From assembly GCF_028826155.1 (NCBI RefSeq), contig NZ_JAQGPN010000001.1:806001-870000 (forward strand): a stretch of DNA of 64,000 bases, written 5' to 3'. Origin of the DNA: Mesorhizobium shangrilense (GTDB lineage: Bacteria > Pseudomonadota > Alphaproteobacteria > Rhizobiales > Rhizobiaceae). The notes beneath the pieces are model-generated. The model was not told where the DNA came from, did not search any database, and saw only the letters and a list, made by a program, of their open reading frames with translations. Every line of letters begins with the position of its first letter. The first letter of the stretch is position 1. The position numbers were made by a program, and so were the translations under genes. Shown in pieces: positions 36,807 through 45,594 of the stretch.

Positions 36807-37724
36807 CTACGGCTGGTTGAGGCGGAGGCCCGGTCGCGGCCACTCAAAAGCTACGAGCTTTCCCGTGGACGAAAGCGTCACATAGGCCGTGCGTAGATTA
36901 CGGCCACCGAAGCAGATGTTCGTCACGTAGCGGTCCGGTAGGGCGACGCGTTCGATCGAGCTTCCATCAGGCGAGATAATCGTGATGCCGCCGTTCATCA
37001 GCGTGGCGACGCAAACATTCCCGTCAGAGTCTACCGCAAGCGAATCAAACAGTTGGTATCCGGGCAATCCCACCAGCAACGAGCCGCCATGCGGTGATGG
37101 AAAAGGCATCTTTCGGACTTGTCCCGGTGCGGTGACCTCGAATTCCCAAACCCTGCCGGTCACCGTCTCGGCGACATAGAGGCGGTCGCCTTTCGCAGAA
37201 AGACCGACGCCGTTGGCTTGCCACATGGGGTAGATCACTTCGGCAATGAACGATCCGTCTGCCTTTGCATAGTACACGCCACCACGATGCACGGACCGCG
37301 GCGTTCCCTTGCCTGCATCGGTAAACCAGAACCCGCCATGGCTATCGAACACGAGGTCGTTGGGACCGCGGAAGGGAACAGGTCCATCACCGTCATACAG
37401 TCGTTCTACCGTACCCGTGGCCAGGTCGACACGTTCGATCCATCCAACCGGGTCTCCCGGTGGCGCGCCAGCAGGACGGAGACCTTCGTCATCCTCGTGC
37501 CAGGCAAAGCCGCCATTGTTGCAGACATAAACCTTGCCGTCTGGACCCAGCGCGGCCCCGTTGGGCCCGCCTTCCAGTTGCGCAACTTCAATGCGAGTAC
37601 CGTCCTGCAGGATTCGTGTGAGGGTGCGGGCCTCGATTTCGACCAGCACGACCGAGCCGTCTTCCAAGACGACTGGTCCTTCCGGAAAGCGGAGCCCCTC
37701 AGCGAGCACGCGAAAATCGGTCAA
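36807..37724 (-). CDS. SMP-30/gluconolactonase-family lactone hydrolase
   Basis: The protein has 305 residues from a TTG start at 37724, with GAGGAG about eight bases upstream; no ATG is available. The six-bladed propeller family is recognised by FRVLAEGLRFPEGPVV near the N-terminus (metal Glu in FPEGP), FRGPNDLVFDSHGGFWFTDAGKGT (metal Asn) and LAVDSDGNVCVATL (metal Asp). These divalent-metal enzymes open lactones. Next to a Baeyer-Villiger monooxygenase in the same island, it is the natural candidate to hydrolyse the lactone product to a hydroxy acid. Confidence 0.9.
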   Translation of the reverse strand: MTDFRVLAEGLRFPEGPVVLEDGSVVLVEIEARTLTRILQDGTRIEVAQLEGGPNGAALGPDGKVYVCNNGGFAWHEDDEGLRPAGAPPGDPVGWIERVDLATGTVERLYDGDGPVPFRGPNDLVFDSHGGFWFTDAGKGTPRSVHRGGVYYAKADGSFIAEVIYPMWQANGVGLSAKGDRLYVAETVTGRVWEFEVTAPGQVRKMPFPSPHGGSLLVGLPGYQLFDSLAVDSDGNVCVATLMNGGITIISPDGSSIERVALPDRYVTNICFGGRNLRTAYVTLSSTGKLVAFEWPRPGLRLNQP

Positions 37725-37786
37725 GTTCTATTCTCCTCACACTCTGGGCGCCAACTTCTGTCTGGCGCCTGTTCTTGCGACCCGCT

Positions 37787-38554
37787 TCAGGTCGCCAATG
37801 TCGACCCGGCCATGCGGCCGCCATCCACCAGATAGGCAGCTCCCGTCACGAAGCTCGCCTCGTCAGAGCATAGCCACGCCGCGACTGCCGCGATCTCCTT
37901 GCATTCCGCCAAGCGGCCAAGAGGCATCGCCGAGCCGATCTTGCTGCCGTCGTTGCCGTGGAGGCGGTCGTTCATCGGTGATTGGAATGAGCCAGGACAG
38001 AGCGCGTTCACGCGGACGCCCTGCCCGCCGTATTCGATAGCGGCGGTCTTTGTCAGCCCCACGAGCGCATGCTTTGCCGCAGCATAGGCCGACATTAGTC
38101 CGATGCCCTTGAGGGAGGCCGTCGAGCCGATATTGACTATCGAGCCGCCGCCCTGCGCCGCCATCTGAGCCAACTCATGCTTCATGCAGGAGAAGGCGCC
38201 TGTGAGGTTCACGTCGATGACGCGGTCCCAATCGTGGTCGGGATAGGTGTCCACCTTGTGAAGTGGTCCCTCGATCGCGGCGTTGTTGACCGCACAGTCA
38301 AGCCTGCCGAACCTGTTCACTATCCTGCCTACGAAGCTCGCCACGCCGGCACGGTCGGTCACATCGAGGCGCTCGAAGACGCATTTCCCGCCAGCAGCTT
38401 CAATCTCGGACACCGTCTGCCTGCTGGCGTCTTCATCGATGTCGCCTATGACGACAACATTACCGTGGCTCGCCAGTTCAACCGCGGTTGCACGGCCAAG
38501 GCCGGAAGCGGCGCCTGTCACCAAGCAGATTTTCGGGGAGTCGAAACGCGGCAT
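37787..38554 (-). CDS. Classical short-chain dehydrogenase
   Basis: The protein has 255 residues. TGAASGLGRATAVEL is the nucleotide motif, DIDED after the second strand suggests NAD(H) preference, NNAAIEGP is the NNAG variant, and the catalytic set is Ser in NIGSTASLKG with Tyr-Lys in YAAAKHAL. The C-terminal FVTGAAYLVDGG is standard. It is upstream of the SMP-30 gene on the same strand (62 bp), so lactonase and dehydrogenase are likely expressed together. A secondary alcohol or hydroxy acid is a reasonable substrate class. Confidence 0.93.
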   Translation of the reverse strand: MPRFDSPKICLVTGAASGLGRATAVELASHGNVVVIGDIDEDASRQTVSEIEAAGGKCVFERLDVTDRAGVASFVGRIVNRFGRLDCAVNNAAIEGPLHKVDTYPDHDWDRVIDVNLTGAFSCMKHELAQMAAQGGGSIVNIGSTASLKGIGLMSAYAAAKHALVGLTKTAAIEYGGQGVRVNALCPGSFQSPMNDRLHGNDGSKIGSAMPLGRLAECKEIAAVAAWLCSDEASFVTGAAYLVDGGRMAGSTLAT

Positions 38555-38931
38555 ACCCCCGGCCTAGCCCATCGCATTTCGCTTGCCCGCAGCCGCAGAT
38601 ACCGGTGTGCCTATCGTGCTGTCGGTCAATTCCATGCTGTTCCCAGGTAATTTCTCGGATCGGCTTCCAACTGCCGAGCCACGGTCCGATACTAGTAGAA
38701 TTCGCGCGAGCGCCAATTCATGGGCGCTTCCCGGCGGCACTAATGCGTATGCAATAAGCTTCGCCTTCCCCCTTGCGCGAGCCTGTTTCGCTACCCGTTG
38801 CGACATGTGCATGTTAGCTCTTTCGAGGCGCCGCTAGCGTTTTCGGATCCAAGCGCATCGATGCGGTGCAGGATGCGACCTCACCAAGATCCGGATCAAT
38901 TGCCCTCAAAACGACGAACGAAATGCATGCA
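38555..38931. other. Divergent promoter region in island
   Basis: About 377 bp lie between the leftward SDR-lactonase genes and the rightward GMC-to-kinase operon. It is less GC-rich than the coding parts, with ATACTAGTAG near 38691 and CATGTGCATG near 38806 as small palindromic elements that could be regulator sites. No coding frame here is convincing. Confidence 0.4.
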
Positions 38932-40557
38932 ATGAGCCACCCTGCCTTCGAAAACTGGGACTACATCGTCGTCGGAGCCGGATCGTCCGGGGCAGTGATC
39001 GCCGCGCGCCTTTCCGAGTCCGGGCGCCATCGTGTTCTGCTGCTTGAGGCAGGGGGCGTGGACAACCTGTTCTGGATGCGGGCGCCACTCGGGGCTGGTC
39101 GCATGCTGCCGCGTCAGGATGTGATGTGGCAGTATGAGACTGACCCAATTCCGGAACTTCGCAACCGGCGACTGCGGTGGCCGCGAGGCAAGGCACTCGG
39201 CGGCTCCAGTTCCGTCAACGGTGCGCTGTTCGTTCGTGGCGATTATTGGCACTATGACGATTGGGCGCGGCGCGGCGCCACCGGTTGGAGCTATGCTGAG
39301 GTCCTGCCCTATTTCAAGAAGATGGAATCGTTCCACGGCGGCGACCCTCGCTGGCGCGGGACGGACGGACCTATCTCGGTCGAGTGGAATCGGGCCGGTT
39401 TGCCGGTAACCGACGCTTTCGTCCAGGCCTGCGTAGAGGCCGGCATTCCCGAGAACCCAGACTACAATACGCAGGACTGTCACGGCGCCAGCCGCGTGCA
39501 GCTCAACACAAAAGGCGGCCGCCGCCAGAGCGCCGCCGTGGGTTACCTTCGGCCTGCGCGCGGTCGTTCCAACTTGAAGATCGTCACGAACGCGCACGTG
39601 TCTGGGATCAACCTATCCGGCAATCGGGCGGAAGGCGTAACCTACTCGGTAGGGGGTGTCTCCCACAGCGCACGCGCCACCCGCGAAGTCATCCTATCGG
39701 CTGGTCCGATCGCAACGCCGCAACTGCTCGAACTGTCCGGTATCGGGAATCCAGAAATCCTGAAGCGGCACGGCATAACGCCAAGGATAGCGCTCAATGG
39801 CGTCGGCGAAAATCTCATCGATCATCTGCAGACCCGTATCAGCCTCGAGGCCAAGAACACGAAGGGGCTGAATGAGATCGTGTGCAGTCCCTGGTTCAAG
39901 TACTGGGTCGGCGCCCAATTCTTGCTCTTCGGCCGTGGGTTGATGACCGTTCCTTCCGTCACCGCGCATGCACTTGCAAAGACGCAGCCCGATAGGCTGC
40001 GGCCGGACCTGAAGATCACCATGCATCATTTCAGCGGCAAGGACCGCATGGCCTACACCAAGGCCGGCGGCATCGATCAGCATCCGGGATTGACCTTCGG
40101 TGTCGTCCAACTCGCGCCGGAATCGCGCGGGAGCCTGCACATAAGCAGCCCCGACCCCGGCAAGCCGCCGGCGATCATGCCGAACCAGCTGTCGCATCCA
40201 GAGGACGTTCGGGTTCTTACCGAGGGCATAAGGATCGCACGGCGCATCGCAGGGCAATCGGCGCTCTCCGGCTATGTCGTGCAGGAGCTCCGTCCCGGAC
40301 CTGACGTCGTTTCCGACGACGAATTGCTCGAATACATCCGCGACAGCGGGCAGTCCTCGTATCACCCGATTGGCACGTGCCGCATGGGCACCGACGCGAT
40401 GGCGGTCGTCGATCCGCAGTTGAAGGTCCACGGCATCGAAGCCCTGCGCGTTGCCGACTCCTCGGTGATGCCGACAATGCCGTCGGGCAACACCAACGCC
40501 CCGTCGCTGATGATCGGGGAAAAGGCGGCGGACATGATCCTGGCTGCTGCGACGTGA
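38932..40557 (+). CDS. GMC-family FAD alcohol/choline-type oxidoreductase
   Basis: The protein has 541 residues from ATG 38932; an ATG at 38923 is equally possible and neither has a strong ribosome site. FAD motif DYIVVGAGSSGAVIAARLSE, GMC signature 1 WPRGKALGGSSSVNGALFVRG, signature 2 SAGPIATPQLLELSGIG, and the C-terminal catalytic His region YHPIGTCRMG with SVMPTMPSGNTNAP are all present. The enzyme oxidises an alcohol to aldehyde or ketone and could produce the ketone for the Baeyer-Villiger step. First gene of a rightward run of five. Confidence 0.94.
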   Translation: MSHPAFENWDYIVVGAGSSGAVIAARLSESGRHRVLLLEAGGVDNLFWMRAPLGAGRMLPRQDVMWQYETDPIPELRNRRLRWPRGKALGGSSSVNGALFVRGDYWHYDDWARRGATGWSYAEVLPYFKKMESFHGGDPRWRGTDGPISVEWNRAGLPVTDAFVQACVEAGIPENPDYNTQDCHGASRVQLNTKGGRRQSAAVGYLRPARGRSNLKIVTNAHVSGINLSGNRAEGVTYSVGGVSHSARATREVILSAGPIATPQLLELSGIGNPEILKRHGITPRIALNGVGENLIDHLQTRISLEAKNTKGLNEIVCSPWFKYWVGAQFLLFGRGLMTVPSVTAHALAKTQPDRLRPDLKITMHHFSGKDRMAYTKAGGIDQHPGLTFGVVQLAPESRGSLHISSPDPGKPPAIMPNQLSHPEDVRVLTEGIRIARRIAGQSALSGYVVQELRPGPDVVSDDELLEYIRDSGQSSYHPIGTCRMGTDAMAVVDPQLKVHGIEALRVADSSVMPTMPSGNTNAPSLMIGEKAADMILAAAT

Positions 40558-40594
40558 CGAGCCTTTTTCGCCGCCGTCGCAAGCATCGCCCGGC

Positions 40595-41347
40595 ATGATG
40601 ACAGACCTCGCCGGGAAGGTCGCAGTGGTTACCGGCGCGTCGTCTGGGCTCGGCGCGCATTTCTCACGCATGCTGGCGACCCGCGGAGCGCACGTCGTGG
40701 TGGCCGCCCGTCGCGTTGTCGCGCTCGACGAGCTCTGTCATGAGATCGCGCAGGCTGGCGGCGCTGCGCAGGCCGTCGAGCTCGACGTCTCGGATGCGGA
40801 CTCGGTAGCAGCGGCAGTCGCCTCGCTCGGGCGCTGCCCGGACATCATCATCAACAATGCCGGCGTCTCGGATGCACGTCCCGCGCTTGATATCGAACCC
40901 GGCGACTGGGACCGTGTCCTCGATACCAACCTCAGGGGAGTGTTCCTGGTCGCACAGGCCGCGGCGCGGCAGATGAAGGGCGAGGGGAAGGGCGGATCGA
41001 TCGTGAACGTGGCGTCGATCCTCGGCCACCGGGTTGCCGGAGGCGTCGCCTCCTATGCCGCGAGCAAGGCCGGAGTCGTGCGGCTGACGGAAGCGCTGGC
41101 GCTCGAATGGGCGCGCTACGGCATCCGCGTCAACGCACTCTGCCCGGGCTACATCCGAACCGACCTCAACCAGGATTTCTTCGAGACCGACGCAGGGATG
41201 GCGCTCGTCAAGCGCATCCCGCAGCGGCGGCTCGGCCGGCCGGAAGAGCTCGACGGCGCACTCCTGCTGCTCGCCTCGGATGCCGGCAGCTACATCACTG
41301 GCGCCTCGCTCGTCGTCGACGGCGGCCATCTCGTCTCCTCGCTCTAG
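40595..41347 (+). CDS. Classical short-chain dehydrogenase
   Basis: The protein has 250 residues from ATG 40595 (or 40598). It has the nucleotide motif TGASSGLGAHFSRMLATRG, ARR after strand two suggesting NADP(H), NNAGVSD, catalytic Ser in NVASILGHRV and Tyr-Lys in YAASKAGV, and the C-terminal YITGASLVVDGG. Co-directional with the GMC gene (37-bp gap) and the acyl-CoA dehydrogenase (10-bp gap). A hydroxyacyl or cyclic alcohol substrate fits, but the sequence does not fix it. Confidence 0.94.
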   Translation: MMTDLAGKVAVVTGASSGLGAHFSRMLATRGAHVVVAARRVVALDELCHEIAQAGGAAQAVELDVSDADSVAAAVASLGRCPDIIINNAGVSDARPALDIEPGDWDRVLDTNLRGVFLVAQAAARQMKGEGKGGSIVNVASILGHRVAGGVASYAASKAGVVRLTEALALEWARYGIRVNALCPGYIRTDLNQDFFETDAGMALVKRIPQRRLGRPEELDGALLLLASDAGSYITGASLVVDGGHLVSSL

Positions 41348-41357
41348 GGGCTTTACC

Positions 41358-42563
41358 ATGGACTTCACCATCTCCTCGCGCATCGAAGGTTTTCGCGCCC
41401 GCATCGCGGCGTTCGTTGATGAGCGCATTTTGCCCCTCGAGGCGGACCCCGCCAGCTACGACGAGCACGAGAACATCCGCCTGGATCTCGCCGCCCGCCT
41501 GAGGGCGGAGGCGCGTGACGCCGGGCTGTGGTGCCTGCAGCTCAAGCCCGAGAATGGTGGCCAGGGACTCGGCAAGGCTGGCATGGCCGTCTGCTACGAG
41601 GCGATGAACCGCTCGGTCTTCGGACCTGTCATCTTCAACTCGGCGGCGCCCGACGATGGCAACATGATGCTGCTGGAGGCGGTTGCCACCGCCGAGCAGA
41701 AGGTGCGCTGGCTGGAGCCGGTCGTGTCCGGGAAGGTGCGCTCCGCCTTCGCCATGACCGAGCCGATGCCCGGCGGCGGCTCCGATCCCTCGATGATCCG
41801 CACCCGTGCCGAGAAGCGCGGCGACCGATACGTTGTCACCGGCCGGAAATGGTTCATCACCGGCGCGGGGGAAGCGCAGCACTTCATCCTGGTCGCCAAG
41901 ACCTCCGACGATCCACGCAAGGGCCTCACCGCGATGCTGTTCGACCGCAGCCAGCCGGGTTGGCGCATCGAGCGGCGCATCCCGATCATGGGGCCGGAGG
42001 AACACGGCGGCCACTGCGAGATCTCCTTCGACGGACTCGAGATTCCCTTCAAGAACGTGCTGATGAAGGAAGGCGACGGCCTCAAGGCGACGCAGATCAG
42101 GCTCGGGCCGGCCCGCCTTACCCACTGCATGCGCTGGCTGGGGCTCTCGAAGCGCTGCGTGGAGATCGCCCGCGCCTATGCGGCCGAGCGCACCGGCTTC
42201 GGCGTGCGGCTTGCAGACCGGGAGTCCGTCCAGCTGATGCTGGGGGACCTCGCCATGAAGATCGAGATCGGCCGGCTGCTGGTCATGAAGGCGGCATGGG
42301 CGATCGACCAGGGCTCCTTCGCACGCAAAGAGGTGTCGATGGCGAAGATCCATGTCGCCAACCTGCTGCACCAGGCCGCCGACACCGCCATCCAGATCAA
42401 CGGCGCACGCGGATACTCCAAGGACACGGTGCTCGAGTGGATCTACCGCTACGCCCGCCAGGCCCGCCTGGTCGACGGCGCCGACGAGGTCCACAAGATG
42501 GTCCTCAACAACCACCTCAATACGGAAGGCGACGCCTTCTGGTCATGGAATACTGCCGAGTAG
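41358..42563 (+). CDS. ACAD10/11-like acyl-CoA dehydrogenase
   Basis: The protein has 401 residues from ATG 41358. Family blocks: APDDGNMMLLEAVATAEQK, RSAFAMTEP (FAD/substrate binding), RYVVTGRKWFITGAG, and the C-terminal GPARLTHCMRWLGLSKR and INGARGYSKDTVLEW. The APDxGNMxxL and GPARxxHCMR blocks are those of the ACAD10/11 branch. In mammals ACAD10/11 carry a kinase domain and process phosphorylated 4-hydroxyacyl-CoAs by eliminating phosphate; here the kinase is a separate gene three positions on (44205-45218). The pairing supports the same chemistry. Confidence 0.92.
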   Translation: MDFTISSRIEGFRARIAAFVDERILPLEADPASYDEHENIRLDLAARLRAEARDAGLWCLQLKPENGGQGLGKAGMAVCYEAMNRSVFGPVIFNSAAPDDGNMMLLEAVATAEQKVRWLEPVVSGKVRSAFAMTEPMPGGGSDPSMIRTRAEKRGDRYVVTGRKWFITGAGEAQHFILVAKTSDDPRKGLTAMLFDRSQPGWRIERRIPIMGPEEHGGHCEISFDGLEIPFKNVLMKEGDGLKATQIRLGPARLTHCMRWLGLSKRCVEIARAYAAERTGFGVRLADRESVQLMLGDLAMKIEIGRLLVMKAAWAIDQGSFARKEVSMAKIHVANLLHQAADTAIQINGARGYSKDTVLEWIYRYARQARLVDGADEVHKMVLNNHLNTEGDAFWSWNTAE

Positions 42564-42583
42564 AAGCTGCGAGGGAGGGGACA

Positions 42584-44197
42584 TTGCGCGTCGAGCCGCA
42601 TCTTGCGCCGCGAGCGGCGAACCACGTGCCGCTCACACCGGTCGAGTTTCTGGTCCGCTCGGTGGAGGTGTACCCGCAGCGGCCGGCCGTCGCGTGGAAC
42701 GGCCGGCAGTGGAGCTACCGGGATTTCGGCCGGATGGTCGGGCGGTTCGCCCGCTTCCTGCGTGCCTGCGGCGTAGCCGAGGGGGACGTCGTCTCGGTCA
42801 TGGCGTCGAACCGGCCCGAGATGCTTGCCGCGCACTATGCTGTGCCGATGGTCGGAGCGGTGCTGAACACGATAAACACGCGGCTCGACACCGACACGGT
42901 GAGCTACATCCTCTCGCATTCCGAGAGCCGGCTCGTCGTCGCCGATCCTGCAAGCGTCGCGGTCGCGTCCGAGGCTGCCAGATCCACCGGCACGCGGTGC
43001 GTTGCCCTTGCTGACGGCGAGGGCGCTGAGGGAACGCCCCGGCTCGACCTTCTCAGCGACGACGATACACCCTTCGAAGCCGAGCTTTCGGCGATACACG
43101 ACGAATGGCAACCGCTCTGCCTCAACTACACATCGGGGACGACAGGTCGGCCGAAGGCCGTCGTCTATCACCACCGCGGCGGCTACCTGAACGCGCTCGG
43201 CAACGTGCTTGCGCTGGGGCTGACGTCACGCTCGGTCTATCTCTGGACCCTGCCGATGTTCCATTGCAACGGATGGTGCCACACCTGGGCGGTCACCGCG
43301 GCAGGCGGCCTCCATGTGTGCCTCGACCGGCCCGACCCGGCGCTGCTCTTCCCGGCGATCGAAGCCCATGGGGTGACCCACATGTCCTGCGCACCCGTGG
43401 TGCTCTACATGATGCTCAACCACCCGGCGCGCGCGACCCGCGACGCAAGCCGGTGCATCATGGTCGCGACGGGCGGTGCGGCGCCCACCAGCGCGCTCAT
43501 CGCGCAGCTCGACGCGCTGGGCTTCGACCTCACCCATCTCTACGGGCTGACGGAATCTTTCGGCCCCGCCACGCTGCGCGAACTTTCGGAGGAGCAGCGC
43601 GCCGAGTCGTCCGGCGTGGTTGCGGCCGAGCTTGCCAAGCAGGGCGTGCGCCACGTCGCCGCCGGCCGCGCGCGCGTCGTCGATGAAGAGGGCGAGGATG
43701 TCCCTATGGACGGGACGACGATGGGCGAGATCGTGCTGAAGGGCAACACGCTGATGGCCGGCTACTACCGCGATGCCGAGACGACCGAGCAGGCGTTCAG
43801 GGGCGGCGTCTTCCACACCGGCGACCTCGCCGTGCGCCATCCGGACGGCAATATCGAGATCCGCGACCGGTCGAAGGACATCATCATCTCGGGCGGCGAG
43901 AACATCTCGAGCCTGGAGATCGAAGCCGTACTGCACCAGCATCCGGCCGTGCTGCTGGCGGCGGTCGTGGCGGCTCCGCACGAGAAATGGGGCGAGACGC
44001 CGGTGGCGTTCGTGGAGCTGCGCGGCGACGCCGAGCCTGGCGAGGCCGATCTGCGCGCCTTCTGCCGCGAACGGCTCGCCGGCTACAAGGTGCCGTCGCG
44101 CTTCGTGCCGCTGGAGCTCCCGAAGACGGCCACCGGCAAGATCCAGAAATTCGCGTTGCGTGAGGCGGCCCGCAGGCTGTCCGGCAACGAAGGCTAA
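42584..44197 (+). CDS. Acyl-CoA synthetase (AMP-forming, ANL superfamily)
   Basis: The protein has 537 residues from TTG 42584, three bases after AGGGAGGGG. An in-frame ATG at 42545 inside the previous gene is the alternative and lacks a close ribosome site. Hallmarks: P-loop YTSGTTGRPKAVVYHHRG, aromatic WTLPMFHCNGWCHTW, HLYGLTESFGP, the hinge GDLAVRHPDGNIEIRDRSKDIIISGGENISS, and the catalytic Lys in PKTATGKIQKFALRE. It activates a carboxylic acid as the CoA thioester, as required before the kinase and dehydrogenase steps. Length is normal. Confidence 0.93.
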   Translation: MRVEPHLAPRAANHVPLTPVEFLVRSVEVYPQRPAVAWNGRQWSYRDFGRMVGRFARFLRACGVAEGDVVSVMASNRPEMLAAHYAVPMVGAVLNTINTRLDTDTVSYILSHSESRLVVADPASVAVASEAARSTGTRCVALADGEGAEGTPRLDLLSDDDTPFEAELSAIHDEWQPLCLNYTSGTTGRPKAVVYHHRGGYLNALGNVLALGLTSRSVYLWTLPMFHCNGWCHTWAVTAAGGLHVCLDRPDPALLFPAIEAHGVTHMSCAPVVLYMMLNHPARATRDASRCIMVATGGAAPTSALIAQLDALGFDLTHLYGLTESFGPATLRELSEEQRAESSGVVAAELAKQGVRHVAAGRARVVDEEGEDVPMDGTTMGEIVLKGNTLMAGYYRDAETTEQAFRGGVFHTGDLAVRHPDGNIEIRDRSKDIIISGGENISSLEIEAVLHQHPAVLLAAVVAAPHEKWGETPVAFVELRGDAEPGEADLRAFCRERLAGYKVPSRFVPLELPKTATGKIQKFALREAARRLSGNEG

Positions 44198-44204
44198 TGG
44201 CCCC

Positions 44205-45218
44205 ATGACCACCGAATTCGACATCGATCGCCTCGACGCGTTCCTCGCCGGACAGTTCGGCCGGGCGGAGCTCCGCATCGAGCGTATCGGCGGCGGGCAG
44301 TCCAATCCCACCTTCTTCGTCGATCACGGGGCGCAGCGCATGGTACTGCGCAAGAAGCCGGCCGGCCACATCTTGCAAGGCGCCCATGCAGTGGAGCGCG
44401 AGTACCGCGTGCTGAAGGCGCTAGAGGCGACCGATGTGCCGGTTCCGAAGACCGTGTTGCTGTGCGAGGACGACGGGATCGTCGGCACGCCGTTCTATCT
44501 GATGGAGCGGGTGGAGGGCCGGGTCTTCCACGACTGTGCGCTGCGTGACGTTGCGCCAGGCGAGCGCCGCGGCATCTACCTTGCGATGGCCGACGCCATG
44601 GCCAGGCTGCACGCTGTCCGCCCCGATGCGATCGGCCTCGCCGACTACGGGCGTCCCGGCAACTATTTCGAGCGGCAGATCGCCCGCTGGTCGCGGCAAT
44701 ATGACGAGTCGCCCGGCCAGCGCATCCCGGCGCTCGACCGCGTCATCGCGTGGCTGCGGGCCAACCAGCCCGTGGACGATGGCCGCTTGGCGATCGCGCA
44801 TGGCGATTTCCGACTCGGCAACATGCTCTTTCACCCGACCGAGCCGAAGGTCGTCGCGATCCTCGACTGGGAGCTCTCGACGCTCGGTCACCCGCTCGCC
44901 GATCTCGGCTTCTGCTGCATGCCCTGGCACTCCGCACCCGACGAGTATGGCGGCATACTGGGCCTCGACCGCGCGGCGCTCATGCTCCCCGACGAGGCGG
45001 AGTTCGTCGCCCGATATTATGCGTCCGCAATCCCCACGCCGCCGCTGACGCCCTTCCACGTCGCCTTCGCACTCTTCCGCTTCGCCGTCATCTTCGTAGG
45101 TATCGCCGACCGCGCAATGGCAGGAAATGCAGCCGAGGATGCCGGCAAGCTTGGAGGTCTGGCCGACCGCTTTGCCGATCGGGCTGAGGATGTGGTCGCG
45201 CGCTGCGACCGGCCGTGA
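44205..45218 (+). CDS. APH-fold kinase of the ACAD10/11 / LvaA type
   Basis: The protein has 337 residues from ATG 44205. The ATP lobe has GGGQSNPTFFV and VLRKKPAG (Lys), with EREYRVLKALEATDVPVP and GTPFYLMERVEG. The catalytic loop is HGDFRLGNMLFHP and the metal Asp lies in ILDWELSTLGHPLADL. These blocks match the N-terminal kinase domain of ACAD10/11, which phosphorylates 4-hydroxyacyl-CoA, and bacterial LvaA from levulinate breakdown. It is not an antibiotic resistance enzyme by context. Directly follows the acyl-CoA ligase, seven bases apart, and closes the island operon. Confidence 0.9.
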   Translation: MTTEFDIDRLDAFLAGQFGRAELRIERIGGGQSNPTFFVDHGAQRMVLRKKPAGHILQGAHAVEREYRVLKALEATDVPVPKTVLLCEDDGIVGTPFYLMERVEGRVFHDCALRDVAPGERRGIYLAMADAMARLHAVRPDAIGLADYGRPGNYFERQIARWSRQYDESPGQRIPALDRVIAWLRANQPVDDGRLAIAHGDFRLGNMLFHPTEPKVVAILDWELSTLGHPLADLGFCCMPWHSAPDEYGGILGLDRAALMLPDEAEFVARYYASAIPTPPLTPFHVAFALFRFAVIFVGIADRAMAGNAAEDAGKLGGLADRFADRAEDVVARCDRP

Positions 45219-45497
45219 CCTGCTGCCGTTGGACTTTCCCTGAGGATGGAGCCGAGGAAGGTCGACGCGTTGCATTGAGCCACGTCTAGCCACATGGCAA
45301 TCTGATGGGGTCGCGCAGCTTGGCTGCCCGACCGAGGGTCGTGGGTAGAGCCCAACCAGACACATTCTGAGATCGCTTTTTCCTAAGCGGAAGTACTCTC
45401 GTACATTCCTTCGACACCGCGAGCCCACGCTGCGTCGAATCCGCCAAGTGGTAACCCGCGCCCCCTCACAGGCTTCAGGCGACCGTGATTCCAGCCG

Positions 45498-45594
45498 CCA
45501 GAAACAACGAAAGCCGCGGAGGACCGCGGCTTTCGTAGATGCTTAAATGGAGCGGGTGAAGCGATTCGAACGCTCGACCCCAACCTTGGCAAGG
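45498..45594. repeat. Right direct repeat (att site) of the genomic island
   Basis: These 97 bp repeat 23326-23422 with two mismatches. They include the tRNA-Gly terminator hairpin and the 3' portion of the functional tRNA-Gly gene up to the anticodon stem. Sequence to the right of 45594 completes the tRNA, which the left copy lacks. Confidence 0.93.
45510..45533 (-). terminator. tRNA-Gly terminator
   Basis: A perfect 10-bp stem, AAAGCCGCGG / CCGCGGCTTT with AGGA loop, lies 14 bp after the tRNA 3' end. On the minus strand the stem is followed by CGTTGTTTCT, a T-rich tail. An identical copy lies at 23338-23361 in the left repeat. Confidence 0.8.

Larger units (their letters stand above)
23423..45594. 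mobile_element. Catabolic genomic island inserted at tRNA-Gly
   Basis: About 22.2 kb lies between the two 97-bp direct repeats, with the intact tRNA at the right end and its 3' remnant at the left. The contents are nearly all accessory catabolism: ene-reductase, Baeyer-Villiger monooxygenase, Liv transporter, IclR and GntR regulators, SMP-30 lactonase, SDRs, GMC oxidoreductase, acyl-CoA dehydrogenase, acyl-CoA ligase and kinase. Core-type genes resume right after the tRNA. No integrase, excisionase, relaxase or transposase is visible, so the element appears to be a fixed or non-autonomous remnant. Confidence 0.82.

Noticed and set aside
44205..45218. Aminoglycoside resistance gene
   Set aside because: The APH-like fold is real, but the blocks match the ACAD10/11 kinase branch and the operon is catabolic; resistance is not supported.
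45383..45592. 69-codon frame across the right repeat
   Set aside because: Read-out of the tRNA-Gly gene and terminator, not a protein gene.
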